DNA from: Streptomyces nymphaeiformis
GTDB taxonomy: Bacteria > Actinomycetota > Actinomycetes > Streptomycetales > Streptomycetaceae
NCBI RefSeq assembly: GCF_014203895.1
Contig: NZ_JACHJY010000009.1
Span: 186,001 to 250,000, forward strand
Direction: 5' to 3'
DNA length: 64,000 nucleotides
Within the stretch, counting starts at the first letter, position 1. Each line of letters begins with the position of its first letter. Made by a program: the position numbers and the translations under genes. The notes beneath the pieces were generated by a model that had not been told where the DNA came from, searched no databases, and saw nothing but the letters and a program-made list of their open reading frames with translations. This document shows, one piece after another, positions 1 to 8,497 of this stretch.

Positions 1-1
1 C

Positions 2-127
2 GGACTCCGGCAGATCGCCTACCCGTCCCCGCCCTCCGGCCAGCCGACCGCACTCGGGAACGGCGCCTGGGCGACGGCGTCCGAGTCCGGCGACGCCCTG
101 CACGTCTGGGTGGCCGACAGCCGGTGA
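2..127 (+). CDS. C-terminal fragment of unidentified protein (cut by window start)
   Basis: Only the last 41 codons are visible, ending in TGA at 125-127. The readable peptide includes GNGAWATASESGDALHVWV and ends VADSR. The alternation of short hydrophobic strands with Gly/Asn turns fits the last blade of a beta-propeller or a secreted beta-rich protein, but this is too short to assign. It is followed by a 127-nt gap and then the MNIO gene on the same strand. No function is proposed. Confidence 0.6.
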   Translation, partial: GLRQIAYPSPPSGQPTALGNGAWATASESGDALHVWVADSR

Positions 128-254
128 CCGTCCCCGGGGCGGGGGCGGTCACGTCGGCCGAAGCTCAAATGAAGCTCTGAACCTCGGCCTCGTGGGGTTC
201 GGCCGGCGCCTCCCGGGCCATCAGGTGAGGGACTGAGGACCGAAGGAGGGGGAC

Positions 255-1640
255 ATGACGGAACTCGGCATCGGCATCGGCTGGCGTCCCGAGATCGCGG
301 AGGCGGTGGAGGCGCTGTCCGGAGTCGACTGGGTGGAGGTCGTCGCGGAGAACATCTGCGCGGACCACCTGCCCGACTCGCTGACCCGGCTGCGCGAGCG
401 CGGCGTGACGGTCGTGCCGCACGGCGTCTCGCTCGGGCTCGGCGGCGCGGACCGGCCGGACCCGGCGCGGCTCGCGGCGCTCGGCGAGAAGGCGGTGGCC
501 CTGGGGGCGCCGCTGGTCACGGAGCACATCGCGTTCGTACGGGCCGGGGGGCCGCTCACCGCGACCCCGCTGCTCGAAGCGGGGCACCTGCTGCCGGTGC
601 CCCGGACGCGGGACGCGCTCGACGTGCTCTGCGAGAACGTGCGCATCGCGCAGGACGCGCTGCCCGTGCCGCTCGCCCTGGAGAACATCGCGGCCCTGAT
701 CGCCTGGCCGGACGAGGAGATGACGGAGGGGCAGTTCCTGGCGGAGCTGGTGGAGCGTACGGGGGTACGGCTCCTCGTCGACGTCGCCAACCTGCACACC
801 AACCACGTCAACCGGGGCGAGGACCCGGCCGAGGCCCTGTCCGAACTGCCGGTCGAGGCCATCGCGTACGTGCACGTGGCGGGCGGCGTCGAACGCGACG
901 GCGTCTGGCACGACACCCATGCGCATCCCGTGCCGGGGGCGGTACTGGACATCCTCGGCGACCTGGCCTCACGCGTGTCCCCGCCAGGGGTGCTGCTGGA
1001 GCGGGACGACGACTTCCCGCCGGCCGAGGAACTGGCGGCGGAACTGGAGGCGATCACCGCTGTGGGCACACGTTCCGCAAGGGCGGAACCGGTGGGCACA
1101 GCCCACGCGCACGGCGCCCGTCCCCGGATACCCGCACCCCGACGGCCGTCCCTGTTGATCGGCGCCGGTGCGAGGGCCTCGGGCGGCCCGATGCCGGTCG
1201 CGGCACCCGTCGAGGACCCCGCACCGGCGGAAGCCGCCCGCCAGCGTCTGGCCGTCACCCAGGCCTCCCTCCTCTCCGCCCTCGTCGCCGGCACCCCCGT
1301 CCCCGAGGGCTTCGACACCCGTCGGGTCGGGGTCCAGAGCCGTGCCCTCGCGGCCAAGCGGGCCGGGGTCGTCGCGAAGGTCGCGCCGGAGCTGCCGGAG
1401 ATCCTCGGGAAGGACTTCCGGCCCGCGTTCCTCGCGTACGCCAGGTCCCGTCCCATGACCGGCGGCTACCGCCGTGACGCGCTCGACTTCGCCGAGCACC
1501 TGCTGCTCGCGGGGCGCCCGGAGGACCCGGCGGAACGGCGGCAGCTCACCGAGTGGTGGCAGGACCGTTCCGGCAGCCGCCCGCCGGGCCGTGCCACCCG
1601 GCTCGTCCGGGCCGCCCGCCACGCCCTCGTACGGAGATGA
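255..1640 (+). CDS. MNIO (DUF692) family iron-dependent oxidative enzyme with extra C-terminal domain
   Basis: 461 aa. Residues 1 to about 270 are a DUF692 TIM barrel of the multinuclear non-heme iron oxidase (MNIO) family, whose studied members (MbnB, TglH, bufferin enzymes) oxidatively modify cysteines of ribosomal peptides. The metal-site pattern looks complete: E32 in AENIC, H56 in PHGVSL, H91 in TEHIAF, E143-N144 in LENIA, D176/N179 in [10 protein letters not shown]207 in YVHVAGG, D220/H222 in DTHAHP, E249 in LLERDDDFP. After a Pro/Ala-rich linker (about 270-315) there is a helical domain (about 320-445, with [19 protein letters not shown]) whose pattern recalls the DUF2063-type partner proteins of MNIOs; that likeness is inference. 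ATG at 255 follows GGAGGG. The next gene starts 4 nt after the stop, so they are probably co-translated. Family assignment is firm; substrate is inferred. Confidence 0.88.
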   Translation: MTELGIGIGWRPEIAEAVEALSGVDWVEVVAENICADHLPDSLTRLRERGVTVVPHGVSLGLGGADRPDPARLAALGEKAVALGAPLVTEHIAFVRAGGPLTATPLLEAGHLLPVPRTRDALDVLCENVRIAQDALPVPLALENIAALIAWPDEEMTEGQFLAELVERTGVRLLVDVANLHTNHVNRGEDPAEALSELPVEAIAYVHVAGGVERDGVWHDTHAHPVPGAVLDILGDLASRVSPPGVLLERDDDFPPAEELAAELEAITAVGTRSARAEPVGTAHAHGARPRIPAPRRPSLLIGAGARASGGPMPVAAPVEDPAPAEAARQRLAVTQASLLSALVAGTPVPEGFDTRRVGVQSRALAAKRAGVVAKVAPELPEILGKDFRPAFLAYARSRPMTGGYRRDALDFAEHLLLAGRPEDPAERRQLTEWWQDRSGSRPPGRATRLVRAARHALVRR

Positions 1641-1644
1641 CCCC

Positions 1645-2673
1645 GTGAACCTTCTCGTCGTTCTCGTCTACCTCGTGGGCGCCGCCGCCATCGCCCTCGT
1701 CATCGCCCGGGTCGTCCGGACGCGCAGCGGCCCCGGCGGGCCCGTCCACGACCGGTACGAGGTCGCCTTCCTCAACGGCGGCCCGGCCAGGGTCGTGGAC
1801 ACCGCGCTCGCCGCCCTCCAGGCGGACGGCAGGATCGCGATCGGCGGGCCCGGCATCGTCGCGGTCGTCCGCCCCACCGGGTACGACCCGGTGGAGCGCG
1901 CCGTCCTCCAGGAGCTCGCGGCCGCCCCGCACGGGGCCCTGCACCACCTGCGGCTCGGCGTGATGCGGCACCCGGCGGTCCAGGAGATCGGCAACGGTCT
2001 CGCGGCGCGCGGGCTGGTGGTCGAGCCGGCGACGCGGCGGACCACGAGCCGCTGGTGCGGCGTCCTCGGGCTGACCGCGTTCGCACTCTTCCCGGTGTCG
2101 ATCGTCCTCACGGTGGTCGACTTCGCCGCCGACCCGGACTTCCGGCTCCCGTTCGTCGTCAAGGTGCTGCCGGTGCTGTTCGCGGCGGGGATCACCGCGA
2201 TCGTCTGCGCCTCGATCACCGCGAAGCAGGTCACCTCGGCGGGCCGGCGTGCGGTCTTCGCGTACGGGAGGGAGCACGGCCATCTCGCCGACGCCGGCCT
2301 CCTCGTGGCCCTGCACGGGCTGCGGGCCGTGCCGGACCCGGTGCTCCGGGAGCAGCTCGTCGCCGCCGCCCGGTTCTACGGGCCGCCCCGCCGCAACGGG
2401 CGCGGCGGGCGGCGGCCTTCGCCGTCGCACTTCTCGTCCTCGGACGCCGTCGCCCTCGGCGTGGCGACCGAGTGGTGTGCGGGCAGCAGCTCCTGCGGAG
2501 ACGGAGGAGGCGGCGGGAGTTCCTGCTCGGGTGGAAGTTCCTGTTCCTCCGGGTCCTGTTCCTCCGGCTCCTGCTCCGGTGGCGGGTCGAGCTGCGGAAG
2601 CTCCAGCTCGTGTTCCAGTTCCAGCTCGTGTTCGAGTTCGAGTTCGAGCTCGTGTTCCAGCTCCAGCAGCTGA
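1645..2673 (+). CDS. TIGR04222-type membrane protein with Ser/Cys/Gly-rich C-terminal tail, candidate MNIO substrate
   Basis: 342 aa from GTG 1645 (ACGGAG at 1631-1636). Membrane segment at about 3-22, a soluble domain (about 35-130, with RYEVAFLNGGPARVVDTAL and a predicted helical core), then two membrane segments at about 137-158 and 169-192. From residue 278 the protein is almost only Ser, Gly and Cys: cysteines at 278, 284, 294, 300, 305, 310, 317, 323, 329 and 337, spaced 5 to 10 apart. The GGP-A-V-DTAL motif and layout fit the TIGR04222 family, which I recall as often occurring near DUF692 enzymes and ending in low-complexity tails. The neighbouring MNIO suggests the tail is the modified substrate, perhaps metal-binding; this is inference. 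Topology cannot be fixed, but three membrane segments would place the tail opposite the N terminus. The tail could also be an unmodified low-complexity extension. Confidence 0.85.
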   Translation: MNLLVVLVYLVGAAAIALVIARVVRTRSGPGGPVHDRYEVAFLNGGPARVVDTALAALQADGRIAIGGPGIVAVVRPTGYDPVERAVLQELAAAPHGALHHLRLGVMRHPAVQEIGNGLAARGLVVEPATRRTTSRWCGVLGLTAFALFPVSIVLTVVDFAADPDFRLPFVVKVLPVLFAAGITAIVCASITAKQVTSAGRRAVFAYGREHGHLADAGLLVALHGLRAVPDPVLREQLVAAARFYGPPRRNGRGGRRPSPSHFSSSDAVALGVATEWCAGSSSCGDGGGGGSSCSGGSSCSSGSCSSGSCSGGGSSCGSSSSCSSSSSCSSSSSSSCSSSSS

Positions 2674-2721
2674 GCGGCCATTCGGGTGGCGGGCCTGCCG
2701 GTCGTCCCGTAGAACCGGGAC

Positions 2722-3441
2722 ATGGTCTGGGTTCCGCTCCTCCTCGTGGCGTACGTCGTGGCCGGCGTCGGCTGTGTGCGGGTCTGCCGTGCCTCGCTCG
2801 CCGCCGGCCCGCACGCCACGCCGGGCGGTACGGATGAGCTCACCGTGTGCGAGGCGGCCTACCTGGCCGGCGGGCCGCTGCGGGTGACGGATCTGACCCT
2901 GGTGTCGATGCACCGGGCGCGGCGGCTGCTGCTCGCCCACACCGGCTGGGCGACGGTCGTGGACGCCTCCGGCGGGGACGAGCTGGAGCGTGCGGTGCTC
3001 GGTGCGATCGGGCCGGGCGGGCAGTCGCCGGTTCCCGCCGTGCGTCCGGTGGTCGCCGCCGCCGAGTCCGTACGTCTCCTCGCGGAGGGACTCGTGGAGC
3101 GGGGGCTCGCCGTGTCCGAGGAGGGCCGCCGGGAGGTCGCGGCCGGGGTGCGGGCGGTACGGGCGGGGTTCCTGCTGACGCTGGTGCTGGGGGCGGTCGC
3201 GGCGCTGCTCGTGCCGACGGAGGAGCGGGGCCTGGTCGTCGCCGCCTTCGCGCTGCCGCTGGTGGGGTCGGGGCTCTGCCTGCTGATCGGGCGGGCCGAG
3301 GTGTACCCGTACACCCGCTGGGCCTCACCGGCCGGGCAGCGGCTGCTGTCCGGTCTTTCGTCGGCCGATCCGCTGACCGCCCTCGCGACGCGGGGTCCCG
3401 CCGTCCTGGAGCCGGAGCTCCGCGCGGCCCTGCGGGGCTGA
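2722..3441 (+). CDS. TIGR04222-type membrane protein lacking the Cys-rich tail
   Basis: 239 aa, ATG at 2722. It is a paralogue of the preceding protein: N-terminal membrane segment (about 2-24), the diagnostic ELTVCEAAYLAGGPLRVTDL motif, a helical soluble domain, then two membrane segments at about 150-185. It stops after ELRAALRG without any Ser/Cys tail. It lies 48 nt after the tailed paralogue and ends at a strong hairpin (3491-3519), so the MNIO gene and the two membrane proteins look like one transcription unit. The pair may form a membrane complex in which only one partner carries the modifiable tail (inference). Confidence 0.8.
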   Translation: MVWVPLLLVAYVVAGVGCVRVCRASLAAGPHATPGGTDELTVCEAAYLAGGPLRVTDLTLVSMHRARRLLLAHTGWATVVDASGGDELERAVLGAIGPGGQSPVPAVRPVVAAAESVRLLAEGLVERGLAVSEEGRREVAAGVRAVRAGFLLTLVLGAVAALLVPTEERGLVVAAFALPLVGSGLCLLIGRAEVYPYTRWASPAGQRLLSGLSSADPLTALATRGPAVLEPELRAALRG

Positions 3442-3490
3442 GAACGGGCCCGAGAGCCGCCTCGAAGAAAAAGGTCCCGGAAATGACGCC

Positions 3491-3519
3491 GGTGCGGCGC
3501 GCGTGACGCGCGCCGCACC
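3491..3519. terminator. Perfect hairpin after the MNIO/TIGR04222 unit
   Basis: 13-bp perfect stem (GGTGCGGCGCGCG with its complement) and 3-nt loop, 50 nt after the last stop. No T-run, as is usual in Streptomyces. Confidence 0.65.
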
Positions 3520-3590
3520 CGGAGCCGGACCCGGTGTCGCTGGAGCGGCGGGCAATGGTGCCGCCCGCCGTCTGATCTTCCGGGTCAAGG

Positions 3591-3625
3591 GGTGGCGCGC
3601 CCGGCCGGGAGCCGGGCGCGCCACC
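3591..3625. terminator. Hairpin downstream of hemQ
   Basis: 15-bp perfect stem (GGTGGCGCGCCCGGC with its complement), 5-nt loop, ending 17 nt from the hemQ stop codon on the minus strand. Confidence 0.65.
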
Positions 3626-3641
3626 AGGTTTCGTACGGCCG

Positions 3642-4355
3642 TCAGGCCAGGCCCGCCACCAGGTCGGCGACGCTCTTGCGGCGGCCGGTGTAGAACGGGA
3701 CCTCTTCGCGGACGTGCATCCGGGCCTCGGAGGCGCGCAGGTGGCGCATGAGGTCGACGATGCGGTGCAGCTCGTCGGCCTCGAAGGCGAGGATCCACTC
3801 GTAGTCGCCGAGGGAGAAGGAGGCGACCGTGTTGGCGCGGACGTCGGGGTAGCCGCGGGCCATCTTGCCGTGGTCGGCGAGCATGCGGCGGCGGTCCTCG
3901 TCCGGCAGCAGGTACCAGTCGTAGGAGCGCACGAAGGGGTACACCGAGACGTAGTCGCGCGGGTTCTCGTCGGCCAGGAAGGCCGGGATGTGCGACTTGT
4001 TGAACTCGGCGGGGCGGTGCAGCGCCATGTTCGACCAGACCGGCTCCAGGGCGCGGCCCAGCTTGGTGCGGCGGAAGAGGCTGTACGCCTCCTGGAGCTC
4101 GTCGCTCGTCTCGGCGTGCCACCAGATCATGACGTCGGCGTCGGCGCGCAGACCGGACAGGTCGTACGTGCCGCGGATCGTGATGTCCTTGGCGGCGAGC
4201 TGGTCGAACAGCTCCTGGACCTCGTCGGCGTAGCCGGCGCGGTCCTCGGGCAGAACGTCGCGCAGCTTGAACACAGACCACAGGGTGTAGCGGATGACCT
4301 CGTTGAGGTCCTTCGCCTTCTTACCGGCGTTCGGGATCTTTTCGGGCGCACTCAT
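3642..4355 (-). CDS. hemQ: Coproheme decarboxylase HemQ (chlorite-dismutase family)
   Basis: 237 aa. HemQ performs the last step of the Gram-positive coproporphyrin-dependent heme pathway, the peroxide-dependent decarboxylation of coproheme to heme b. Visible family features are [20 protein letters not shown], the substrate-side segment [22 protein letters not shown] with the conserved Tyr, and [12 protein letters not shown] carrying the likely proximal heme histidine. It lies 17 nt downstream of hemG on the same strand, so the two are probably co-transcribed, and hemE is 4 kb away. Length is normal for actinobacterial HemQ. The start ATG (4355) gives [15 protein letters not shown]; the ribosome-binding site is weak. 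Confidence 0.93.
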   Translation of the reverse strand: MSAPEKIPNAGKKAKDLNEVIRYTLWSVFKLRDVLPEDRAGYADEVQELFDQLAAKDITIRGTYDLSGLRADADVMIWWHAETSDELQEAYSLFRRTKLGRALEPVWSNMALHRPAEFNKSHIPAFLADENPRDYVSVYPFVRSYDWYLLPDEDRRRMLADHGKMARGYPDVRANTVASFSLGDYEWILAFEADELHRIVDLMRHLRASEARMHVREEVPFYTGRRKSVADLVAGLA

Positions 4356-4372
4356 ACGCCTATTCTCGCCCG

Positions 4373-5836
4373 TCACAGGGAGTGCCCCGCACCGGGGTCG
4401 GTCCTTTTCGACGTGGCGATGATCTCGTCGGCCGCGCGGTGGGCCGACGCGATGCAGGCGGGGATGCCGACGCCGTCGTACGCGGCGCCCGCGAGGCGCA
4501 GTCCGGGGAGGGCGGCGACGGCCGCGCGGACGCGGGCGACGCGGGCGAGGTGGCCGACCGGGTACTGGGGCAGGCCGCCGATCCAGCGGGTGACCGTGCT
4601 CGCGACGGGGCGGGCGGAGAGGCCGGTGGCGGCGGCGAGGTCCTTGAGGGAGGCGTCGACGAGGTCGGAGTCCTCGCGGTGGACCTGCTCCTCCTCGCCG
4701 TGGCGGCCGACGGAGGTCCGCAGCACGAACAGGTCGGGGGCGCCGTCGGCGACCCACTGCCACTTCTGGGCGGAGAACGTGGAGGCCTTGACGGTGTGGC
4801 CGTCGACGGGCGGGACCAGGAACCCGGAGCCTTCCAGGGCGGGCACGTCGGCGCGGCGGAAGGCGAGGGTGACCAGGGCCATGGAGGCGTAGTCGATCGC
4901 GTCGAGCTCGGCGGCGGCGTCCGGGGCGTGGCCGTCGAGGAGGCCGGCGGCGATGCCGGCGGGGGTGGCGAGGACCACGGCGTCGGCGTCGAAGGTCCGG
5001 TCGCGGGTCACGACCTGCCAGCCGGTGGCGCCGGTGCGGATGAGCGCGGTCACGGGGGTGCCGGTGAGGATCTCGCCGCCGGCGGCGCGGACCGCGTCGG
5101 CGACCGCGCCGGGGAGGGTGCCGATGCCGCCGTCGATGCCGAGGAAGACGGAGCCGCCGAGGCCGGTGGCGGCGCCCGCCGCGTCGGCGGGGGTGGCGGC
5201 GCCGGCCCGCTGGACGGCGTGGACGGCGGCGGTGAGCGTGGGGTGGACGCGGGCCGCCTCGAAGAGGGCGGGGACGGCGGCCTTCATCGAGATGCGGTGG
5301 GCGTCGCCGGCGTACACCCCGCCGAGGAGGGGTTCGACGAGCCGGTCCACGACCTCGTGGCCCATGCGCGCGGCGACGTACGCGCCGATGGCGATGTCCT
5401 CGCCGATCTCGGTGGGCGGCAGCTCCAGGTCGCCGCCGATGCGGCGCACGCCCTCCGCGGAGAGCAGGCCCCCGACGGCGGCGGGGTCGCCGGGGACACC
5501 CATGACGTGGCCCTTGGGCATGGGGACGAGTTCGCCCCGGGACCAGACGGACGCGGTGGTCGTCGCGGGGGCCTGGAGCCGGTCGCCGAGGCCGACGGCG
5601 CGGGCGAGGGCGACGGCCTCGGGGCGGCGGGCGAGCAGGGACTCGGCGCCGAGGTCGACGGGCGCGCCCGCGATCTCCCCGGCGAGGAGCTTGCCGCCGA
5701 GCCGGCCGTCGGCTTCGAGGAGGGTCACCCGGTGGCCGGCGAGGGCCAGCCGGTGGGCGGCCGCGAGTCCGGCGATCCCGCCTCCGGCGACGACGACATG
5801 AGGCCCGGCGTGGTGTCCCGTGATGTCCGCGTTCAT
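4373..5836 (-). CDS. hemG: Protoporphyrinogen/coproporphyrinogen oxidase (HemG/HemY/CgoX type)
   Basis: 487 aa FAD enzyme. The N-terminal dinucleotide fold is [22 protein letters not shown] with an acidic strand end [11 protein letters not shown], typical of the HemY/CgoX oxidases. The C terminus (residues about 440-470) has the second FAD-binding signature [21 protein letters not shown]. With hemQ directly downstream, the natural substrate is most likely coproporphyrinogen III, oxidised to coproporphyrin III (CgoX activity), although such enzymes also accept protoporphyrinogen IX. Start ATG at 5836 is preceded by GAGAGAG. The gene is divergent from the DUF4349 lipoprotein gene. Confidence 0.93.
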   Translation of the reverse strand: MNADITGHHAGPHVVVAGGGIAGLAAAHRLALAGHRVTLLEADGRLGGKLLAGEIAGAPVDLGAESLLARRPEAVALARAVGLGDRLQAPATTTASVWSRGELVPMPKGHVMGVPGDPAAVGGLLSAEGVRRIGGDLELPPTEIGEDIAIGAYVAARMGHEVVDRLVEPLLGGVYAGDAHRISMKAAVPALFEAARVHPTLTAAVHAVQRAGAATPADAAGAATGLGGSVFLGIDGGIGTLPGAVADAVRAAGGEILTGTPVTALIRTGATGWQVVTRDRTFDADAVVLATPAGIAAGLLDGHAPDAAAELDAIDYASMALVTLAFRRADVPALEGSGFLVPPVDGHTVKASTFSAQKWQWVADGAPDLFVLRTSVGRHGEEEQVHREDSDLVDASLKDLAAATGLSARPVASTVTRWIGGLPQYPVGHLARVARVRAAVAALPGLRLAGAAYDGVGIPACIASAHRAADEIIATSKRTDPGAGHSL

Positions 5837-5936
5837 GGCACCACTCTCTCAAATCGCCCGCGCGCTCCCGTTCCGAGGCCGGACCGTGACCGCATCGCTA
5901 CCGCCGGAGGGCAACCCGTGCCCGGGGCTCGTACGT

Positions 5937-5971
5937 CCAAAGGACATCACTCATCCAAAGGGCATCACTCA
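5937..5971 (+). repeat. Two tandem 17-bp direct repeats in the hemG/DUF4349 divergent region
   Basis: CCAAAGGACATCACTCA (5937-5953) and CCAAAGGGCATCACTCA (5955-5971) differ at one base and repeat with an 18-bp period. They lie 22 nt before the GTG of the lipoprotein gene. They could be paired binding sites or a small duplication. Confidence 0.8.
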
Positions 5972-5992
5972 CCACCACCTGGGGGGATCCTC

Positions 5993-6997
5993 GTGCGGAC
6001 AGCGAGAACGAGAACGAGAACGACGGCCGCGGTCCTGTTGACGGCCTCACTGGTCCTGACCGGCTGCGGCGCGGGCGCCACGGACACGGCCTCCGACGGC
6101 AAGCAGGGCATGGCGGCGGCGAAGCCCGCCGACGGGGCGGCCGAGGGCGGGGGCGCCGCGGACGGATCGGCCGCGGACGGCAGCGCGGGGGCCGCCGGGA
6201 AGCCCGCGTCGAAGGCGCAGGTCCGGCAGCACGTCATCCGGACGGCCTCGCTCTCCGTCGAGGTGAAGGACGCGGCGAAGGCCCTGGCCACGGCCCGCCG
6301 GGTGGCGGCGGACGCGGGCGGGCACGTGGAGAACGAGTCGACCGAGCGGGTCGACGACACGCACCTGGCCTCGCAGATCGTGCTGCGGGTGCCGCAGGAG
6401 CGGTACGACTCCGTCCTCGGCGAGCTCTCGGGCGCCGGGAAGCTGCTCGACCGCAAGGCGGACGCCAAGGACGTCACCGACCAGGTCGTGGACGTGGAGA
6501 GCCGGATCGCCACCCAGCGGGCGAGCGTGGCCCGGGTGCGGGCGCTCATGGACCGGGCGGAGAAGCTGTCCGACGTCGTGAGCCTGGAGAGCGAGCTGAG
6601 CCGCCGCCAGGCGGACCTGGAGGCGCTCCTCGCCCAGCAGGCCTCGCTGAAGGACCGGACGACGATGGCGACGATCACCCTCCGGCTCTCCGAGAAGGAG
6701 AAGCCGGTGGAGGAGAAGCCGGAGGAGGGCCGTCCCGGCTTCGGGGAGGCCCTGAGCGGCGGCTGGAACGCGCTGGTGGGCGCGGCGGCCTGGATCGGGG
6801 TCGTCCTGAGCGCGCTCGCTCCGTGGCTCGCGGTGGCGCTGGTCGGCTTCGTCCTGTGGCGCCGTCTGGTCCGCCCGCGTCTGGCGACCCGCACCAGGGC
6901 GGCGGCCCCCGCGCCCGGCCCCGTCCTGCCGGGCACCCCGCGGAACGCGGCCGGGGCGCCGACGACGCCTCACCCCCGGGAGACCCCCGAGAAGTAG
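5993..6997 (+). CDS. DUF4349-type lipoprotein with C-terminal membrane anchor
   Basis: 334 aa from GTG 5993, chosen because GGGGGGA lies just upstream and the protein then starts with a lipoprotein signal (MRTARTRTRTTAAVLLT, lipobox LTGC). After a Gly/Ala/Asp linker, about 80-245 is the DUF4349 domain: RTASLSVEVKDAAKAL, then DVTDQVVDVESRIATQRAS and a long coiled coil ending in SLKDRTTMATITLRL. A membrane segment follows at about 263-295 (WIGVVLSALAPWLAVALVGF) with a basic cytoplasmic tail. Proteins of this type are membrane-tethered on the outer face; function is unknown. It is divergent from hemG. The coiled coil suggests self-association. Confidence 0.82.
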   Translation: MRTARTRTRTTAAVLLTASLVLTGCGAGATDTASDGKQGMAAAKPADGAAEGGGAADGSAADGSAGAAGKPASKAQVRQHVIRTASLSVEVKDAAKALATARRVAADAGGHVENESTERVDDTHLASQIVLRVPQERYDSVLGELSGAGKLLDRKADAKDVTDQVVDVESRIATQRASVARVRALMDRAEKLSDVVSLESELSRRQADLEALLAQQASLKDRTTMATITLRLSEKEKPVEEKPEEGRPGFGEALSGGWNALVGAAAWIGVVLSALAPWLAVALVGFVLWRRLVRPRLATRTRAAAPAPGPVLPGTPRNAAGAPTTPHPRETPEK

Positions 6998-7041
6998 CCC
7001 CGTACCCCTGAGGTCCCCTGGCGTCCCCCTGACGTCCCATC

Positions 7042-8424
7042 ATGAGTCTCATGAGCGAACGACTGGTGGTCATCGGCGGCGACGCGGCGGGCATGTCCGC
7101 CGCGTCGCAGGCGCGCAGGCTCAAGGGCCCCGGGGAGCTGGAGATCGTCGCCTTCGAGCGCGGGCACTTCTCCTCGTACTCGGCCTGCGGCATCCCGTAC
7201 TGGGTCGGCGGTGACGTGGCCGAGCGCGGGGAGCTGATCGCGCGCTCCCCCGAGGAGCACCGGGCCCGTGACATCGATCTGCGGACGCGGACCGAGGTGA
7301 CGGAGATCGACGTCCCGGGGCAGCGGGTCCGCGCACGGGACCTGGAGACCGGCACGGAGGCGTGGACGGGCTTCGACAAGCTGGTGATCGCGACCGGCGC
7401 CCGGCCGCTGCGCCCGCCGCTGCCGGGGATCGACGCGCCCGGGGTGCACGGGGTGCAGACCCTCGACGACGGCCAGGCGCTGCTCGACTCGCTGTCCGGT
7501 ACGCCGGGGCGGCGGGCGGTCGTCGTCGGCGCCGGGTACATCGGGGTGGAGATGGCCGAGGCCCTGCTGAACCGGGGCTACGAGGTGACCGTGCTGACAC
7601 GGGGCGAGCAGCCGATGGCGACCCTCGATCCGGACATGGGGCGGCTCGTGCACCGGGCGATGGACGGTCTCGGGATCAGGACGGTCGTCTCGGCGCCGGT
7701 GACGAAGATCCTCACCGGCCCGGACGGCCGGGTGCGGGCGGTGGCGACGGACGCCGACGAGTACCCGGCGGACGTGGTGGTGCTCGGCACGGGCGTGGTG
7801 CCGGAGACCTCGCTCGCGCGGGCGGCGGGGCTGCCGCTCGGGGAGTACGGGGGGCTCCTCACCGATCTGGCGATGCGGGTCCGGGGCCACGAGAACATCT
7901 GGGCCGGCGGTGACTGCGTGGAGGTCCTGGACCTGGTCTCGGGCCGGCAGCGGCACGTGCCGCTCGGCACGCACGCGAACAAGCACGGCCAGGTCATCGG
8001 CGCGAACGCGGGCGGCGGCTACGCGACCTTCCCGGGCGTGGTGGGCACGGCCGTGTCGAAGGTGTGCGACCTGGAGATCGCGCGGACGGGCCTGCGGGAG
8101 CGGGACGCCCGGGAGGTGGGCCTGCGGTTCGTGACGGTGACGGTCGAGTCGACGAGCCGGGCGGGCTACTACCCGGGGGCCGCGCCGATGACGGTGAAGA
8201 TGCTGGCCGAGCGGCGCACGGGCCGGCTGCTCGGAGTGCAGATCGTGGGCCGGGAGGGCGCGGCGAAGCGGGTGGACATCGCGGCGGTGGCGCTCACGGC
8301 GGGGATGACGGTGGAGGGGATGACGGCCCTGGACCTGGGCTACGCGCCGCCGTTCTCGCCGGTGTGGGACCCGGTGCTGGTCGCGGCGCGCAAGGCGGTG
8401 GCGGCCGTTCGGGCGGCGGAGTGA
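7042..8424 (+). CDS. CoA-disulfide-reductase-like FAD-dependent oxidoreductase
   Basis: 460 aa. Two dinucleotide folds (LVVIGGDAAGMSAASQAR for FAD at about 8-26; AVVVGAGYIGVEMAEAL for NAD(P)H at about 158-175) and the single redox cysteine in SYSACGIPYWVGG near residue 50 place it in the CoADR/NADH oxidase/NADH peroxidase family. NIWAGGDCVEV binds the second part of FAD. The C-terminal dimerisation domain has LGYAPPFSPVWDPV, where CoADRs carry the conserved tyrosines. Likely role: reduction of CoA disulfide or related low-molecular-weight disulfides; substrate not provable from sequence. ATG 7042 and ATG 7051 are both possible; neither has a clear ribosome-binding site. Confidence 0.85.
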   Translation: MSLMSERLVVIGGDAAGMSAASQARRLKGPGELEIVAFERGHFSSYSACGIPYWVGGDVAERGELIARSPEEHRARDIDLRTRTEVTEIDVPGQRVRARDLETGTEAWTGFDKLVIATGARPLRPPLPGIDAPGVHGVQTLDDGQALLDSLSGTPGRRAVVVGAGYIGVEMAEALLNRGYEVTVLTRGEQPMATLDPDMGRLVHRAMDGLGIRTVVSAPVTKILTGPDGRVRAVATDADEYPADVVVLGTGVVPETSLARAAGLPLGEYGGLLTDLAMRVRGHENIWAGGDCVEVLDLVSGRQRHVPLGTHANKHGQVIGANAGGGYATFPGVVGTAVSKVCDLEIARTGLRERDAREVGLRFVTVTVESTSRAGYYPGAAPMTVKMLAERRTGRLLGVQIVGREGAAKRVDIAAVALTAGMTVEGMTALDLGYAPPFSPVWDPVLVAARKAVAAVRAAE

Positions 8425-8445
8425 CCTGAGCGGCGCATGACGTCA

Positions 8446-8483
8446 CCCCTGTGCGCCGCCGGATGTCCGGCGGCGCACAGGGG
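8446..8483. terminator. Bidirectional hairpin between the convergent oxidoreductase and hemE genes
   Basis: 18-bp perfect stem (CCCCTGTGCGCCGCCGGA with its complement) and a 2-nt loop in the 73-nt gap between convergent stops. Confidence 0.8.
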
Positions 8484-8497
8484 CGTGCGGGCACCGG

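Noticed and set aside
2376-2843. Minus-strand frame with Glu/Leu-rich repeats opposite the Ser/Cys tail
   Set aside because: It is the mirror of the low-complexity tail DNA; no ribosome-binding site, and the plus-strand gene has clear domains.
3503-3751. Small plus-strand gene between the TIGR04222 genes and hemQ
   Set aside because: Composed of terminator hairpin sequence and antisense hemQ; no start signal.
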